Source: Phycisphaerales bacterium (GTDB lineage: Bacteria; Planctomycetota; Phycisphaerae; Phycisphaerales; SM1A02). Taken from it: a stretch of 5,556 bases of DNA. The translations under genes and the position numbers were made by a program. Each line of letters begins with the position of its first letter. Position 1 is the stretch's first letter. Positions 1 to 4,838 of the stretch are shown here, piece by piece. The stretch covers positions 1 to 5,556 of the forward strand of contig SKZB01000398.1 in the NCBI GenBank assembly GCA_007127615.1, written 5' to 3'. Under the pieces are notes generated by a model. That model was not told the DNA's origin and searched no databases. It saw only the letters and a program-made list of their open reading frames with translations.

Positions 1-100
1 AGACAGATTGGCGGAGATCACGGATTCAGACCCACGGTAACGCGAATTTGAGGGACTCGCCTCGCAATTCGATTCACCCGGACCGCTGGCCTATCGTCCG

Positions 101-118
101 GGCCTTTCCGAAAAGGCC
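101..118. repeat. Stem-loop, 7 bp stem
   Basis: GGCCTTT (101-107) and AAAGGCC (112-118) are perfect inverted arms around the loop CCGA. No T-run follows on the plus strand, so a standard intrinsic terminator is not supported. It is the first of a series of hairpins between 100 and 305. Confidence 0.6.
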
Positions 119-131
119 TTCGGCCGGCAGC

Positions 132-179
132 GTGGGAGTGGCCGTTCCCAGGTCAATCTTCGACCTGCGGCCAACCCAC
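132..179. repeat. Long imperfect hairpin, three stacked helices
   Basis: Three nested pairs of arms line up: GTGGG (132-136) with CCCAC (175-179), TGGCCG (139-144) with CGGCCA (168-173), and AGGTC (150-154) with GACCT (162-166). Small internal loops separate them and the terminal loop is AATCTTC. That is 16 base pairs in 48 nucleotides, more than expected by accident. It could be part of a structured RNA or a palindromic repeat element. No known RNA family was recognised. Confidence 0.6.
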
Positions 180-216
180 TCGACCACATCACATAGCCTT
201 GGGGGTCCGGCCGGAT

Positions 217-235
217 GACCGGATTGAGACCGGTC
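217..235. repeat. Stem-loop, 6 bp stem, beside a 10-bp palindrome
   Basis: GACCGG (217-222) pairs with CCGGTC (230-235) around a 7-nucleotide loop. Just before it, TCCGGCCGGA (206-215) is a perfect palindrome. Together with the neighbouring hairpins this points to a structured segment. Confidence 0.5.
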
Positions 236-291
236 GCTCGGTGCGGCAGAATCCGTCATTCAGATTGTCGACTGTGCGGCGACGCATGAGG

Positions 292-305
292 CGGCCGTGA
301 GGCCG
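292..305. repeat. Stem-loop with GNRA-type loop
   Basis: CGGCC (292-296) and GGCCG (301-305) enclose GTGA, a sequence that fits the GNRA tetraloop class when read on the plus strand. This favours an RNA role for the plus strand, but the stem is only 5 bp. Confidence 0.45.
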
Positions 306-502
306 AATGAGGGCAGTTTTCGTTCAAATCAATATACTGCCGCACAGATCAGGTTGTCCGATCGATCAGACTGAACAGAGCTCTATTCATCATCAACATA
401 GTCCGTAAACAAACGCGGTCAAGTTCCAACTTTTTCGTATCTTCACATTGAGATTCGTCTTTCCAATTTTGTTTGCCGTACGTTTGGCCTCACGCCCCGA
501 TT

Positions 503-508
503 GAAGGA
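503..508 (+). promoter_or_regulatory. Ribosome binding site of ridA-like gene
   Basis: GAAGGA sits 6 nucleotides before the ATG at 515. It settles the start over the in-frame TTG at 473, which has no such site. Confidence 0.65.
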
Positions 509-514
509 AACCCC

Positions 515-976
515 ATGTCGATCGCCGACCGACTCGCTGAGCTCAAGATCACCCTGCCGCCGGCACCGAAACCCGTCGCGGCGTACATTCCCGCCGTCCG
601 CACCGGCTCACTCGTCTTTATCAGCGGCCAACTGCCACTGAAGGACGGTGAGCTGCTCGCCTCCGGCCCGGTCCCGTCACGCGTCTCGCTGGAAGAGGCC
701 CAGGCCGCCGCCCGGCAGTGCGTGCTGAACGCCCTGGCCGTGCTCGCCGCCCAGGTCGGTGACGATCTCGACCGCGTCGAGCAAATCGTCCGGCTGGGCG
801 TCTTCGTCTGCTGCGAGGCCGGCTTCACCGATCAGCCGAAGGTCGGCAACGGCGCGAGCGAACTGCTGCAGTCGATCTTCGGCGAAAAGGGCCGCCACGC
901 CCGCGCCGCCGTCGGCTCCATCGCCCTCCCGCTCGGCGCCACCGTCGAAGTCGAGATGATCGCGGAAGTGAGTTGA
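515..976 (+). CDS. RidA/YjgF family protein (UK114-like)
   Basis: The 153-residue product reads as a complete member of the longer (about 150 residue) YjgF/YER057c/UK114 branch. The family clears reactive enamine/imine intermediates or has related deaminase-like roles in the cytoplasm, usually as trimers. The N-terminal part has the typical pattern around PAVRTGSLVFISGQLPL (residues 26-42). A DQPKVGNGASELL block (106-118) follows, then RHARAAVGSIALPLGA and VEVEM near the C-terminus. R130 and E145 are 15 residues apart, the spacing of the catalytic Arg105 and Glu120 of E. coli RidA, so the active site looks intact. I chose the ATG at 515 because GAAGGA (503-508) lies 6 nucleotides upstream; a TTG at 473 would add 14 unconserved-looking residues. 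The gene stands alone and converges on the Nudix gene. Its substrate in this branch is unknown. Confidence 0.9.
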   Translation: MSIADRLAELKITLPPAPKPVAAYIPAVRTGSLVFISGQLPLKDGELLASGPVPSRVSLEEAQAAARQCVLNALAVLAAQVGDDLDRVEQIVRLGVFVCCEAGFTDQPKVGNGASELLQSIFGEKGRHARAAVGSIALPLGATVEVEMIAEVS

Positions 977-1029
977 TCGAACCCGACTCATCAGCCGTTT
1001 GAGAGATCGCAGCACAGCCGCACCAACCG

Positions 1030-1047
1030 GGTGACGAACCCGTCACC
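1030..1047. terminator. Possible bidirectional stem-loop between convergent genes
   Basis: GGTGACG (1030-1036) and CGTCACC (1041-1047) form a perfect 7-bp stem with the loop AACC. It lies between the ridA-like stop (974-976) and the end of the minus-strand Nudix gene, and it covers the Nudix stop codon (1043-1045). No T-run follows on either side, so it would be a weak or factor-assisted end for both transcripts. The placement is suggestive only. Confidence 0.4.
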
Positions 1048-1507
1048 GCGATCGAAGAATCGCTTCGCACCGGCGCAATGCTTCCACATTGTTCGGCCAG
1101 TAAAGGATCGCCGCCGCTTCATTCAGCGAACACCACCGCCATGCATCATGCTCGCCGCTCAACGTTGGAGAGGGCGGGTCCGCCGCTTCGCCGAGAACCG
1201 CCGCGAAAGCGTGTTCCGTGATCCGTTCCGTGCCGGGCGCGTAACGGCTTCGCCTTGCCGAAGGAATCGGAAACGTGGCCACATGGTCTGATGCGATCAA
1301 CCGAGGCGGCGCGAAGCCGGTTTCCTCGAAGAGTTCCCGATGGGCCGCACTCTCCAATGGCTCGTTCCGCTTGATCGCCCCGGTCACGCCCTGCCAGAAC
1401 GCCGCGAGGCCGAGCTTCGGCCGGGCCACCCGCCGCAGCAGCAACACCTCCCACGCGCCGCTCACGTGGCAGAACGGATACACCAGGACACTCGTCGGCT
1501 GCCGCAT
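1043..1507 (-). CDS. Nudix hydrolase, NudB-like (dihydroneopterin triphosphate type)
   Basis: The 154-residue protein has a perfect Nudix box GX5EX7REUXEEXGU from G43 to F65, with R57, E58, E61 and E62 as metal and catalytic residues. Beyond the box it resembles E. coli NudB: FWQGVTGA before and into the box (NudB FWQSVTGS), RYAPGTERITEHAF at about 88-101 (NudB RYAPGVTRNTESWF), and the EHDAWRW segment near 119-125 (NudB EHLAYKW). NudB removes pyrophosphate from dihydroneopterin triphosphate in folate synthesis, so that is the likely role, though Nudix substrates are hard to predict and general NTP clean-up is possible. The ATG at 1507 is preceded on the minus strand by GGGAG only 2 nucleotides away, a poor spacing. 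The gene has no operon partner, and its leader carries two hairpins. Confidence 0.88.
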   Translation of the reverse strand: MRQPTSVLVYPFCHVSGAWEVLLLRRVARPKLGLAAFWQGVTGAIKRNEPLESAAHRELFEETGFAPPRLIASDHVATFPIPSARRSRYAPGTERITEHAFAAVLGEAADPPSPTLSGEHDAWRWCSLNEAAAILYWPNNVEALRRCEAILRSR

Positions 1508-1531
1508 GGCTCCCTACGGTACACCGGCTGC

Positions 1532-1569
1532 GGCCGTTCGGTGAACGGTCCCGAAGTGTTCGCCGGGAC
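1532..1569 (-). promoter_or_regulatory. Two adjacent hairpins in the Nudix gene leader
   Basis: GGCCGTTC (1532-1539) pairs with GAACGGTC (1543-1550) around GGT, with one G-T wobble. GTCCCG (1548-1553) pairs with CGGGAC (1564-1569). The arms share positions 1548-1550, so the two stems compete at their base. They lie 25-62 bases upstream of the Nudix ATG on its own strand, where they could shape the leader or end transcripts arriving from hepT. No T-run is present. Confidence 0.4.
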
Positions 1570-1646
1570 GCTTTACACGGCCTGACGATTATGGCGCTTC
1601 AGGAATCTGCGCAAATGACCCGCAGGGATGAGAGGTTTTCAGGGAA

Positions 1647-1670
1647 GGCACGGAGGCACGGAGCGACGGA
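1647..1670. repeat. Tandem 8-bp repeat, three copies
   Basis: GGCACGGA occurs twice back to back (1647-1654, 1655-1662) and is followed by a near copy GCGACGGA (1663-1670). Similar CACGGAGGCACGGAG strings are, to my recollection, common in intergenic DNA of GC-rich environmental bacteria. Confidence 0.75.
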
Positions 1671-1704
1671 GGGGCAGAGGAAGGGGAGGCGCACGGGCGT
1701 GTAA

Positions 1705-1717
1705 GCCCCGAAGGGGC
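1705..1717. repeat. GC hairpin, GCCCC-GAA-GGGGC
   Basis: GCCCC (1705-1709) and GGGGC (1713-1717) are perfect arms around a GAA triloop. It is short but very stable in composition, and lacks a following T-run on either strand. Confidence 0.6.
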
Positions 1718-1750
1718 GCCGGAGTGTCGCCCGAACGGCCATGACAACTG

Positions 1751-1817
1751 AGCCCCCGAGCGCGGCGGCTCCCAGACTTTCGGGGGGAGCCGGGGGGGGT
1801 CTTCAGGATCGGGGGCT
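1751..1817. repeat. Nested inverted repeats
   Basis: AGCCCCCGA (1751-1759) pairs with TCGGGGGCT (1809-1817), a 9-bp outer stem. Inside it CGGCTCCC (1766-1773) pairs with GGGAGCCG (1785-1792), an 8-bp stem with an 11-nucleotide loop. Both stems are perfect, giving a two-tier structure of about 67 bases. Confidence 0.65.
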
Positions 1818-1882
1818 GGCGGCGAAACCCTCCAGGGGAGGTGCAACCGTCACTCGTTACCCACACGATTTCCTGAAGACCC
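1797..1882. repeat. 12-bp perfect inverted repeat
   Basis: GGGTCTTCAGGA (1797-1808) is the exact reverse complement of TCCTGAAGACCC (1871-1882), 62 bases apart. The left arm lies inside the outer stem of the nested repeat at 1751-1817, so the two pairings cross. They would form a pseudoknot, alternative folds, or reflect the ends of a small lost mobile element. Confidence 0.7.
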
Positions 1883-1899
1883 TCATTTGTTTGCGTCAA

Positions 1900-2243
1900 T
1901 CATTCTCCTTCGTGCGCAATGGCTTCGACTTCTGCCTTCAGGTTTGGCAGGTGGGGATGATGTCCCAGACCGTTGCGTCAGCGATCTGAAAGTATCCGTG
2001 CGCGAGATGATTGCGAAAGGCGATGATCGCCGGTGCAGCGGTCACCCGGCTTTCAAGTTCCGGCTGTTGTTGCAGTCATTGTCGCAGCGCTTCGCCGATG
2101 ATCATGAACTCACGCTCCACTGCGCTGCGAACCTGTCGAACGCTCTGATACGTTTCGAGGTCAAGCCCCGCGGCGGACATCTCGATCTCGCGGATCGAGT
2201 TCTGAATGTCTTCCAGGTACGCCCGAACGTCACGCTGCGGCAT
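1900..2243 (-). pseudogene. hepT: Decayed HepT toxin (HEPN, MntA/HepT system)
   Basis: From the ATG at 2243 the frame reads MPQRDVRAYLEDIQNSIREI and continues to GEALRQ, typical of the HepT/DUF86 N-terminal half, then meets TGA at 2076-2078 after 55 residues. Past this stop the same frame continues with recognisable HepT sequence: PELESRV, then IIAFRNHLAHGYFQIAD and VWDIIP. This contains an intact RX4HXY RNase motif (R77, H82, Y84 counting the stop as codon 56). A second lesion follows: a run of four C on the minus strand (1953-1956) where five restore the frame into HLPNLKAEVEAIAHEGE and a stop at 1900-1902. Correcting both gives 114 residues, the usual HepT length. The gene overlaps mntA by 14 bases, the normal arrangement. 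HepT is the toxin, so loss of its C-terminal half should remove RNase activity. Sequencing or assembly error is possible but would need two separate errors. Confidence 0.88.
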
Positions 2244-2541
2244 AGATCGGCACCTTGGACTCTTCGATGCGCTCGCGGATGATTCGGTTGCGAATGCCCT
2301 CCGGCTCGCCGAGATCGATCGACCGGCCGAAGAGTTGTTCCAGATCAGCCTGCAGCGCGAAGAAGTGTCCGGCCCGCCGGCCGACCGGAAGCGGCTGAAA
2401 CTCGACAAGAAAATCCAGATCGCTCCGCTGAGGGTCAAAATCATCCCGCGTCGCGGAACCGACGAGATACAGCATCCGCACGTGATGCTTCTCACACAGC
2501 CCCCGCAGATCGTCAAGTTTATCGGTGATGATGGGGTTCAT
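2230..2541 (-). CDS. mntA: MntA-type minimal nucleotidyltransferase antitoxin
   Basis: The 103-residue protein is a complete minimal nucleotidyltransferase. It has VGSATR (residues 27-32), then SDLDFLVEF (40-48) giving the metal-binding Asp41 and Asp43, and a third acidic residue at Asp76 in SIDLGEP. In known MntA/HepT pairs this enzyme adds AMP groups from ATP to the tyrosine of the HepT RX4HXY motif and so silences the toxin. The spacing between the GS and the DxD is 11 residues, one more than in the textbook GSX10DXD form. The start at 2541 is supported by GAGGTG at 2549-2554, 7 bases upstream; the frame stays open further upstream but without family character. The gene appears intact while its partner hepT is broken, so it is probably an orphan antitoxin under relaxed selection. 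Confidence 0.9.
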   Translation of the reverse strand: MNPIITDKLDDLRGLCEKHHVRMLYLVGSATRDDFDPQRSDLDFLVEFQPLPVGRRAGHFFALQADLEQLFGRSIDLGEPEGIRNRIIRERIEESKVPIYAAA

Positions 2542-2548
2542 GACGCAG

Positions 2549-2554
2549 CACCTC
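2549..2554 (-). promoter_or_regulatory. Ribosome binding site of mntA
   Basis: Read on the minus strand, GAGGTG ends 7 bases before the ATG at 2541. It decides this start over upstream in-frame codons. Confidence 0.6.
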
Positions 2555-2582
2555 GACCACCTGGTGTACGCAATTTCTGCTA

Positions 2583-2597
2583 CCCCGCGTTGCGGGG
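2583..2597. promoter_or_regulatory. Hairpin upstream of mntA
   Basis: CCCCGC (2583-2588) and GCGGGG (2592-2597) pair perfectly around GTT. It lies about 40 bases upstream of the mntA start, where it could be an operator or a leader hairpin, but no evidence shows which. Confidence 0.45.
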
Positions 2598-2672
2598 CAA
2601 TCGCACGAGACTTCTTGCGCCGTGAGCTGGAAAGCCCAGTGCTCTTGCGAGACGAGCGCCGGTTTCCCGTGC

Positions 2673-2687
2673 TCCCTGCGCGAGGGA
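2673..2687. repeat. Stem-loop, 5 bp
   Basis: TCCCT (2673-2677) and AGGGA (2683-2687) pair around GCGCG. A related weaker pairing GCTC (2641-2644) with GAGC (2654-2657) lies just before it. These are minor parts of the structured spacer. Confidence 0.4.
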
Positions 2688-2797
2688 CTGCTGCTTCGAT
2701 CCTGGTTCCGATGCGCCCCCCTTCCACTCCTTACTGCCTTCCGCTCCTGCGACGAAATCGTCAATCGACCGAGAAACGAACTTCGTGGAAAGCGCAA

Positions 2798-2831
2798 GAC
2801 CGCCATGCTCCGCGACGGCATTTTGGCGGTC
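2798..2831 (-). terminator. Strong hairpin downstream of transaldolase gene
   Basis: GACCGCCA (2798-2805) pairs perfectly with TGGCGGTC (2824-2831), and the 18-base interior can form a further small stem with CCG-CGA-CGG (2810-2818) at its tip. On the minus strand it follows the transaldolase stop by about 114 bases and is followed by TTGCGCTTT rather than a T-run. It may end the tal transcript or be a structured repeat. Confidence 0.4.
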
Positions 2832-2944
2832 CTTTCTGCTCCCGATGGAGAGTCTTCCTGTGGAAGCAAATGTCTTTCCCAAAAACTCGATTTGCGGCTG
2901 TGGATGATCGAACGGTGCGCCGTGGGGATTTCATCCTTGATTCT

Positions 2945-3616
2945 TCACACCCCGGCCGGCTGCTTGCCCTTCGCCTTCTGCAGCTTGTCCCAGTCCGCGA
3001 GGAACGCCGCGAGGCCCTTGTCCGTCAGCGGGTGCTGCATCATCTGCTGGATCACCTTGAAGGGCACGGTCACCACATCCGCGCCGATCATCGCGCACTG
3101 CACCAGGTGAAGGGGGTGACGAATCGAGGCGGCGAGGATCTTCGTCTCGAAGCCGTAGTTGTCGTAGATCTGCCGCAACTGCTGGATGAGTTCCATGCCG
3201 TCGCTGCCGATGTCATCGATCCGGCCGATGAAGGGGCTGACGAGAAACGCACCGGCCTTGGCGACCAGGAGCGCCTGCAGCGGCTGGAAGCAGAGCGTCA
3301 TGTTCACCTTCACGCCGCGATCGCTCAGCGTCTTGCACGCTTTCAGACCATCGACGGTGCTGGGCAGTTTGATGACGATGTTGTCCGCGATCTGAATCAG
3401 CGGCTCGGCTTCCTCGACCATCGCGTCGTGCTCGGTCGAGACGACTTCCGCCGAGACGGGGCCTTTGACCACGTCGCAGATTTCCTGGAGCCGGTCGTGG
3501 AAGTCCACCCCTTCCTTGCTGACGAGGGAGGGGTTGGTGGTCACGCCGTCGAGGACGCCCATGTCATGGGCCTGGCGGATTTCGTCAATGTTCGCGGTGT
3601 CGATGTACAATTGCAT
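2945..3616 (-). CDS. tal: Transaldolase, small TalC/FSA-type
   Basis: The 223-residue protein is a full-length single-barrel aldolase of the small transaldolase class. Transaldolase moves a three-carbon dihydroxyacetone unit between sugar phosphates in the non-oxidative pentose phosphate pathway, in the cytoplasm. Motifs in order: [11 protein letters not shown] (3-13), GVTTNPSLV (24-32), SAEVVS (55-60), the Schiff-base lysine K83 in [16 protein letters not shown] (104-110), [11 protein letters not shown] (127-137) and ILAASIRHP (160-168). E57 and F129 occupy positions that in fructose-6-phosphate aldolase (FSA) are Gln and Tyr. This combination favours transaldolase over FSA activity. The ATG at 3616 gives the standard N-terminus; an open frame extends upstream to 3826 but its extra 70 residues look non-native. 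No clear ribosome site precedes the ATG. The gene is divergent from the arrestin-like operon and apparently monocistronic. Confidence 0.95.
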   Translation of the reverse strand: MQLYIDTANIDEIRQAHDMGVLDGVTTNPSLVSKEGVDFHDRLQEICDVVKGPVSAEVVSTEHDAMVEEAEPLIQIADNIVIKLPSTVDGLKACKTLSDRGVKVNMTLCFQPLQALLVAKAGAFLVSPFIGRIDDIGSDGMELIQQLRQIYDNYGFETKILAASIRHPLHLVQCAMIGADVVTVPFKVIQQMMQHPLTDKGLAAFLADWDKLQKAKGKQPAGV

Positions 3617-3750
3617 ACGCGGGATTCTAGCCGATCGTGAATCGGACGGGACCGGCGGCCCGTGGACCGCGGGGAGATTCCCGGCTTGATCCTGGCCAGA
3701 AAGCTGCGCAGAGTGAGCAAGGGTCGACCGGTTTCGGCCGATGTACCAGC
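3617..3750. promoter_or_regulatory. Divergent intergenic region, tal / arrestin-like operon
   Basis: These 134 bases separate two divergent start codons and should carry promoters for both directions. On the minus strand TAGAAT (about 3624-3629) resembles a -10 box but lies close to the tal ATG and lacks a good -35. I found no clear ribosome site for either gene, no convincing operator and no riboswitch. Confidence 0.4.
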
Positions 3751-4446
3751 ATGGCAAAGTCCCGGGACATGCAGAAGCAGCGCCGCGCCGACGGCTCGAT
3801 CCGGCTGGAAGGCCAGCGGCCGTCACTGGTCATCGTCGGCTTCCTCATCATTTTCTCTGCGATCTGGAACGCCGTCGTCTGGGGGCTGCTCGTGCCGGAA
3901 GCGATCGGAGCGTGGAAAGACGGCTTCGGGTTCTGGGCGATCGGCGCCACGCTCTTTGCGTCCGTGTTCACACTTGCCGGCGTGGCGATCATCGGCCTGA
4001 TGGTGTACATCATCCTGTCGCTGTTCAATCCGAAGGTCGAGCTGACCGCGAACACCGATCAGGTGCGGCCGGGCGAAGGGCTGACCCTGGCGTGGGTCCT
4101 GCGCGGCGGGCGGAAGATGCCCGAGCAGTTGCGCATCGAGTTCGCCGGCACCGAACGAGCGACGTACACGAGAGGGACCGACACCACGACCGATTCCCAC
4201 GACTTTCTCCAGAGCGAGATCAAATCGACGGAGGATCGCCACGAGATTCGCAGCGGAAGCGCGCGCTACACGGTTCCAATCGCGTTGGTGCCGACGCTGG
4301 AATGTCCGCGCAATGAGATCGTGTACGAAATCCGCTTCACCGGCCGGCTGCCGCGCTGGCCGGATCTGCGGGAGCAGTTCGTGATCCGCGTTCTGCCGCG
4401 GGCGGACATCCCCGCCGCAGCTTCCCAAGAGGAGTCCGCCGGATGA
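3751..4446 (+). CDS. Membrane protein with two helices and an arrestin-like domain
   Basis: I do not recognise a named family. The 231-residue product has a basic N-terminus (1-23), a first hydrophobic helix at about 25-48 ([20 protein letters not shown] within it) and a second at about 62-92. A beta-rich region follows from about 94 to 216 and the tail is acidic and alanine-rich. The beta region opens [23 protein letters not shown], whose VRPGEG matches the YRPGE turn near the start of the next gene's product. That suggests a shared arrestin-like sandwich, here tethered to the inner membrane and probably facing the cytoplasm because of the basic N-terminus. I chose ATG 3751; a GTG at 3637 in frame would add 38 non-conserved-looking residues and reach almost to the tal start. 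No Shine-Dalgarno site is visible. Its stop overlaps the next start (ATGA, 4443-4446), so the two are translationally coupled. Confidence 0.8.
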   Translation: MAKSRDMQKQRRADGSIRLEGQRPSLVIVGFLIIFSAIWNAVVWGLLVPEAIGAWKDGFGFWAIGATLFASVFTLAGVAIIGLMVYIILSLFNPKVELTANTDQVRPGEGLTLAWVLRGGRKMPEQLRIEFAGTERATYTRGTDTTTDSHDFLQSEIKSTEDRHEIRSGSARYTVPIALVPTLECPRNEIVYEIRFTGRLPRWPDLREQFVIRVLPRADIPAAASQEESAG

Positions 4447-4838
4447 GCGCCGAGTTGAAGATCGATCTGTATGAGAAACGGAAACACTACCGCCCGGGCG
4501 AGACGGTGGAAGGCGTGGCGTCGTGGCAACTCAGGAAGGCGCCCAAGTCGATCAAGGTTCAGCTCGGCTGGTTCACCGAAGGCAAAGGCACGCAGGACAG
4601 CCGCGTCCAGGACACCGTGACATTCGACGCGCCGGAAACGACCGATGCGCAAATCTTTCAGTTTACCCTGCCGCAGGAACCCTACAGTTTTTCGGGGAAG
4701 CTGATCTCGCTGATCTGGCGGGTTGAACTCATCGCCGGCCGCGTGCGTGAAGAGAAACGCATCATCGTCTCACCGACGGGCCGCGAGATTGAACTGGACC
4801 GGTTGACTGAGCCGGCGGCTGACCATGAAACCGCATGA
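4443..4838 (+). CDS. Arrestin-like beta-sandwich protein
   Basis: This 131-residue protein lacks a signal peptide or membrane helix and should be soluble. It shows arrestin N-domain features: ELKIDLYEKRKHYRPGETVEG (residues 4-24) with the PGE turn after the first strand, a middle strand set including SIKVQLGWFTEG (36-47), and FTLPQEPYSFSGKLISLIWRVEL (74-96). The last matches the arrestin pattern of a Leu-Pro, a Pro, then Ser-Phe, then Gly before a strand ending in Trp/Tyr-x-Val. Arrestin-like proteins in eukaryotes act as adaptors; bacterial ones such as Spo0M are poorly understood, so no reaction is assigned. The start overlaps the previous stop by 4 bases, and its end overlaps the NTPase start by 14 bases. 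This tight packing suggests that the three products are made together and may form one complex. Confidence 0.8.
   Translation: MSAELKIDLYEKRKHYRPGETVEGVASWQLRKAPKSIKVQLGWFTEGKGTQDSRVQDTVTFDAPETTDAQIFQFTLPQEPYSFSGKLISLIWRVELIAGRVREEKRIIVSPTGREIELDRLTEPAADHETA

Larger units (their letters stand above)
1..514. other. Non-coding region upstream of ridA-like gene
   Basis: I see no convincing gene in this stretch. Short open frames exist on both strands (for example 74-259 on the minus strand), but they match no family I recognise and have no supporting ribosome site. Positions about 100-305 are crowded with inverted repeats, listed separately. From about 306 to 475 the sequence becomes clearly richer in A and T, which fits a promoter-bearing upstream region for the gene starting at 515, but I could not pick a convincing -35/-10 pair. 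Confidence 0.6.
1508..1899. other. Long non-coding region rich in repeats
   Basis: About 390 bases lie between the Nudix start and the remnant of hepT. I found no gene here. It holds two hairpins just upstream of the Nudix gene, an 8-bp tandem repeat (1647-1670), a GCCCC-GAA-GGGGC hairpin (1705-1717), and long inverted repeats between 1751 and 1882 including an uninterrupted run of eight G (1792-1799). This texture is familiar from intergenic regions of planctomycetes, but I cannot confirm a named repeat family. Confidence 0.6.
2542..2944. other. Non-coding, hairpin-rich spacer between tal and mntA
   Basis: About 400 bases separate the transaldolase stop from the mntA start on the same strand. 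Open frames of about 100 codons exist on both strands (for example 2580-2882 minus) but none carries a motif or family I know. At least four hairpins lie here, at 2583-2597, 2641-2657, 2673-2687 and 2798-2831. The stretch could hold the end of the tal transcript, the mntA promoter and a repeat element or small RNA. Confidence 0.55.

Noticed and set aside
74..259. 61-codon minus-strand open frame
   Set aside because: It overlaps several strong hairpins, has no recognisable domain and no convincing ribosome site.
448..476. Candidate promoter for the RidA-like gene based on TTGAGA at 448-453
   Set aside because: TTGAGA resembles a -35 box, but no acceptable -10 sequence lies 16-18 bases downstream.
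473..514. Upstream TTG start for the RidA-like gene
   Set aside because: It adds 14 residues without family character and has no ribosome site, while ATG 515 has GAAGGA at good spacing.
1030..1047. Standard intrinsic terminator
   Set aside because: The stem-loop is real, but neither strand has a T-run after it, so it is reported only as a possible weak terminator.
2580..2882. 100-codon minus-strand open frame between tal and mntA
   Set aside because: It has no motif, runs through several hairpins, and competes with another open frame of similar length on the same strand.
2525..3640. A 371-codon open frame on the plus strand
   Set aside because: It lies largely antisense to the transaldolase gene, whose minus-strand product has all family motifs. 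The plus frame shows no motif and is the expected mirror of a GC-rich gene.
3637..3750. GTG start at 3637 for the membrane protein
   Set aside because: The extra 38 residues lack family character and would leave only about 20 bases for two divergent promoters.
3617..3826. N-terminal extension of the transaldolase up to 3826
   Set aside because: The family begins at [10 protein letters not shown]; the extra 70 residues look random and would overlap the start of the divergent operon.
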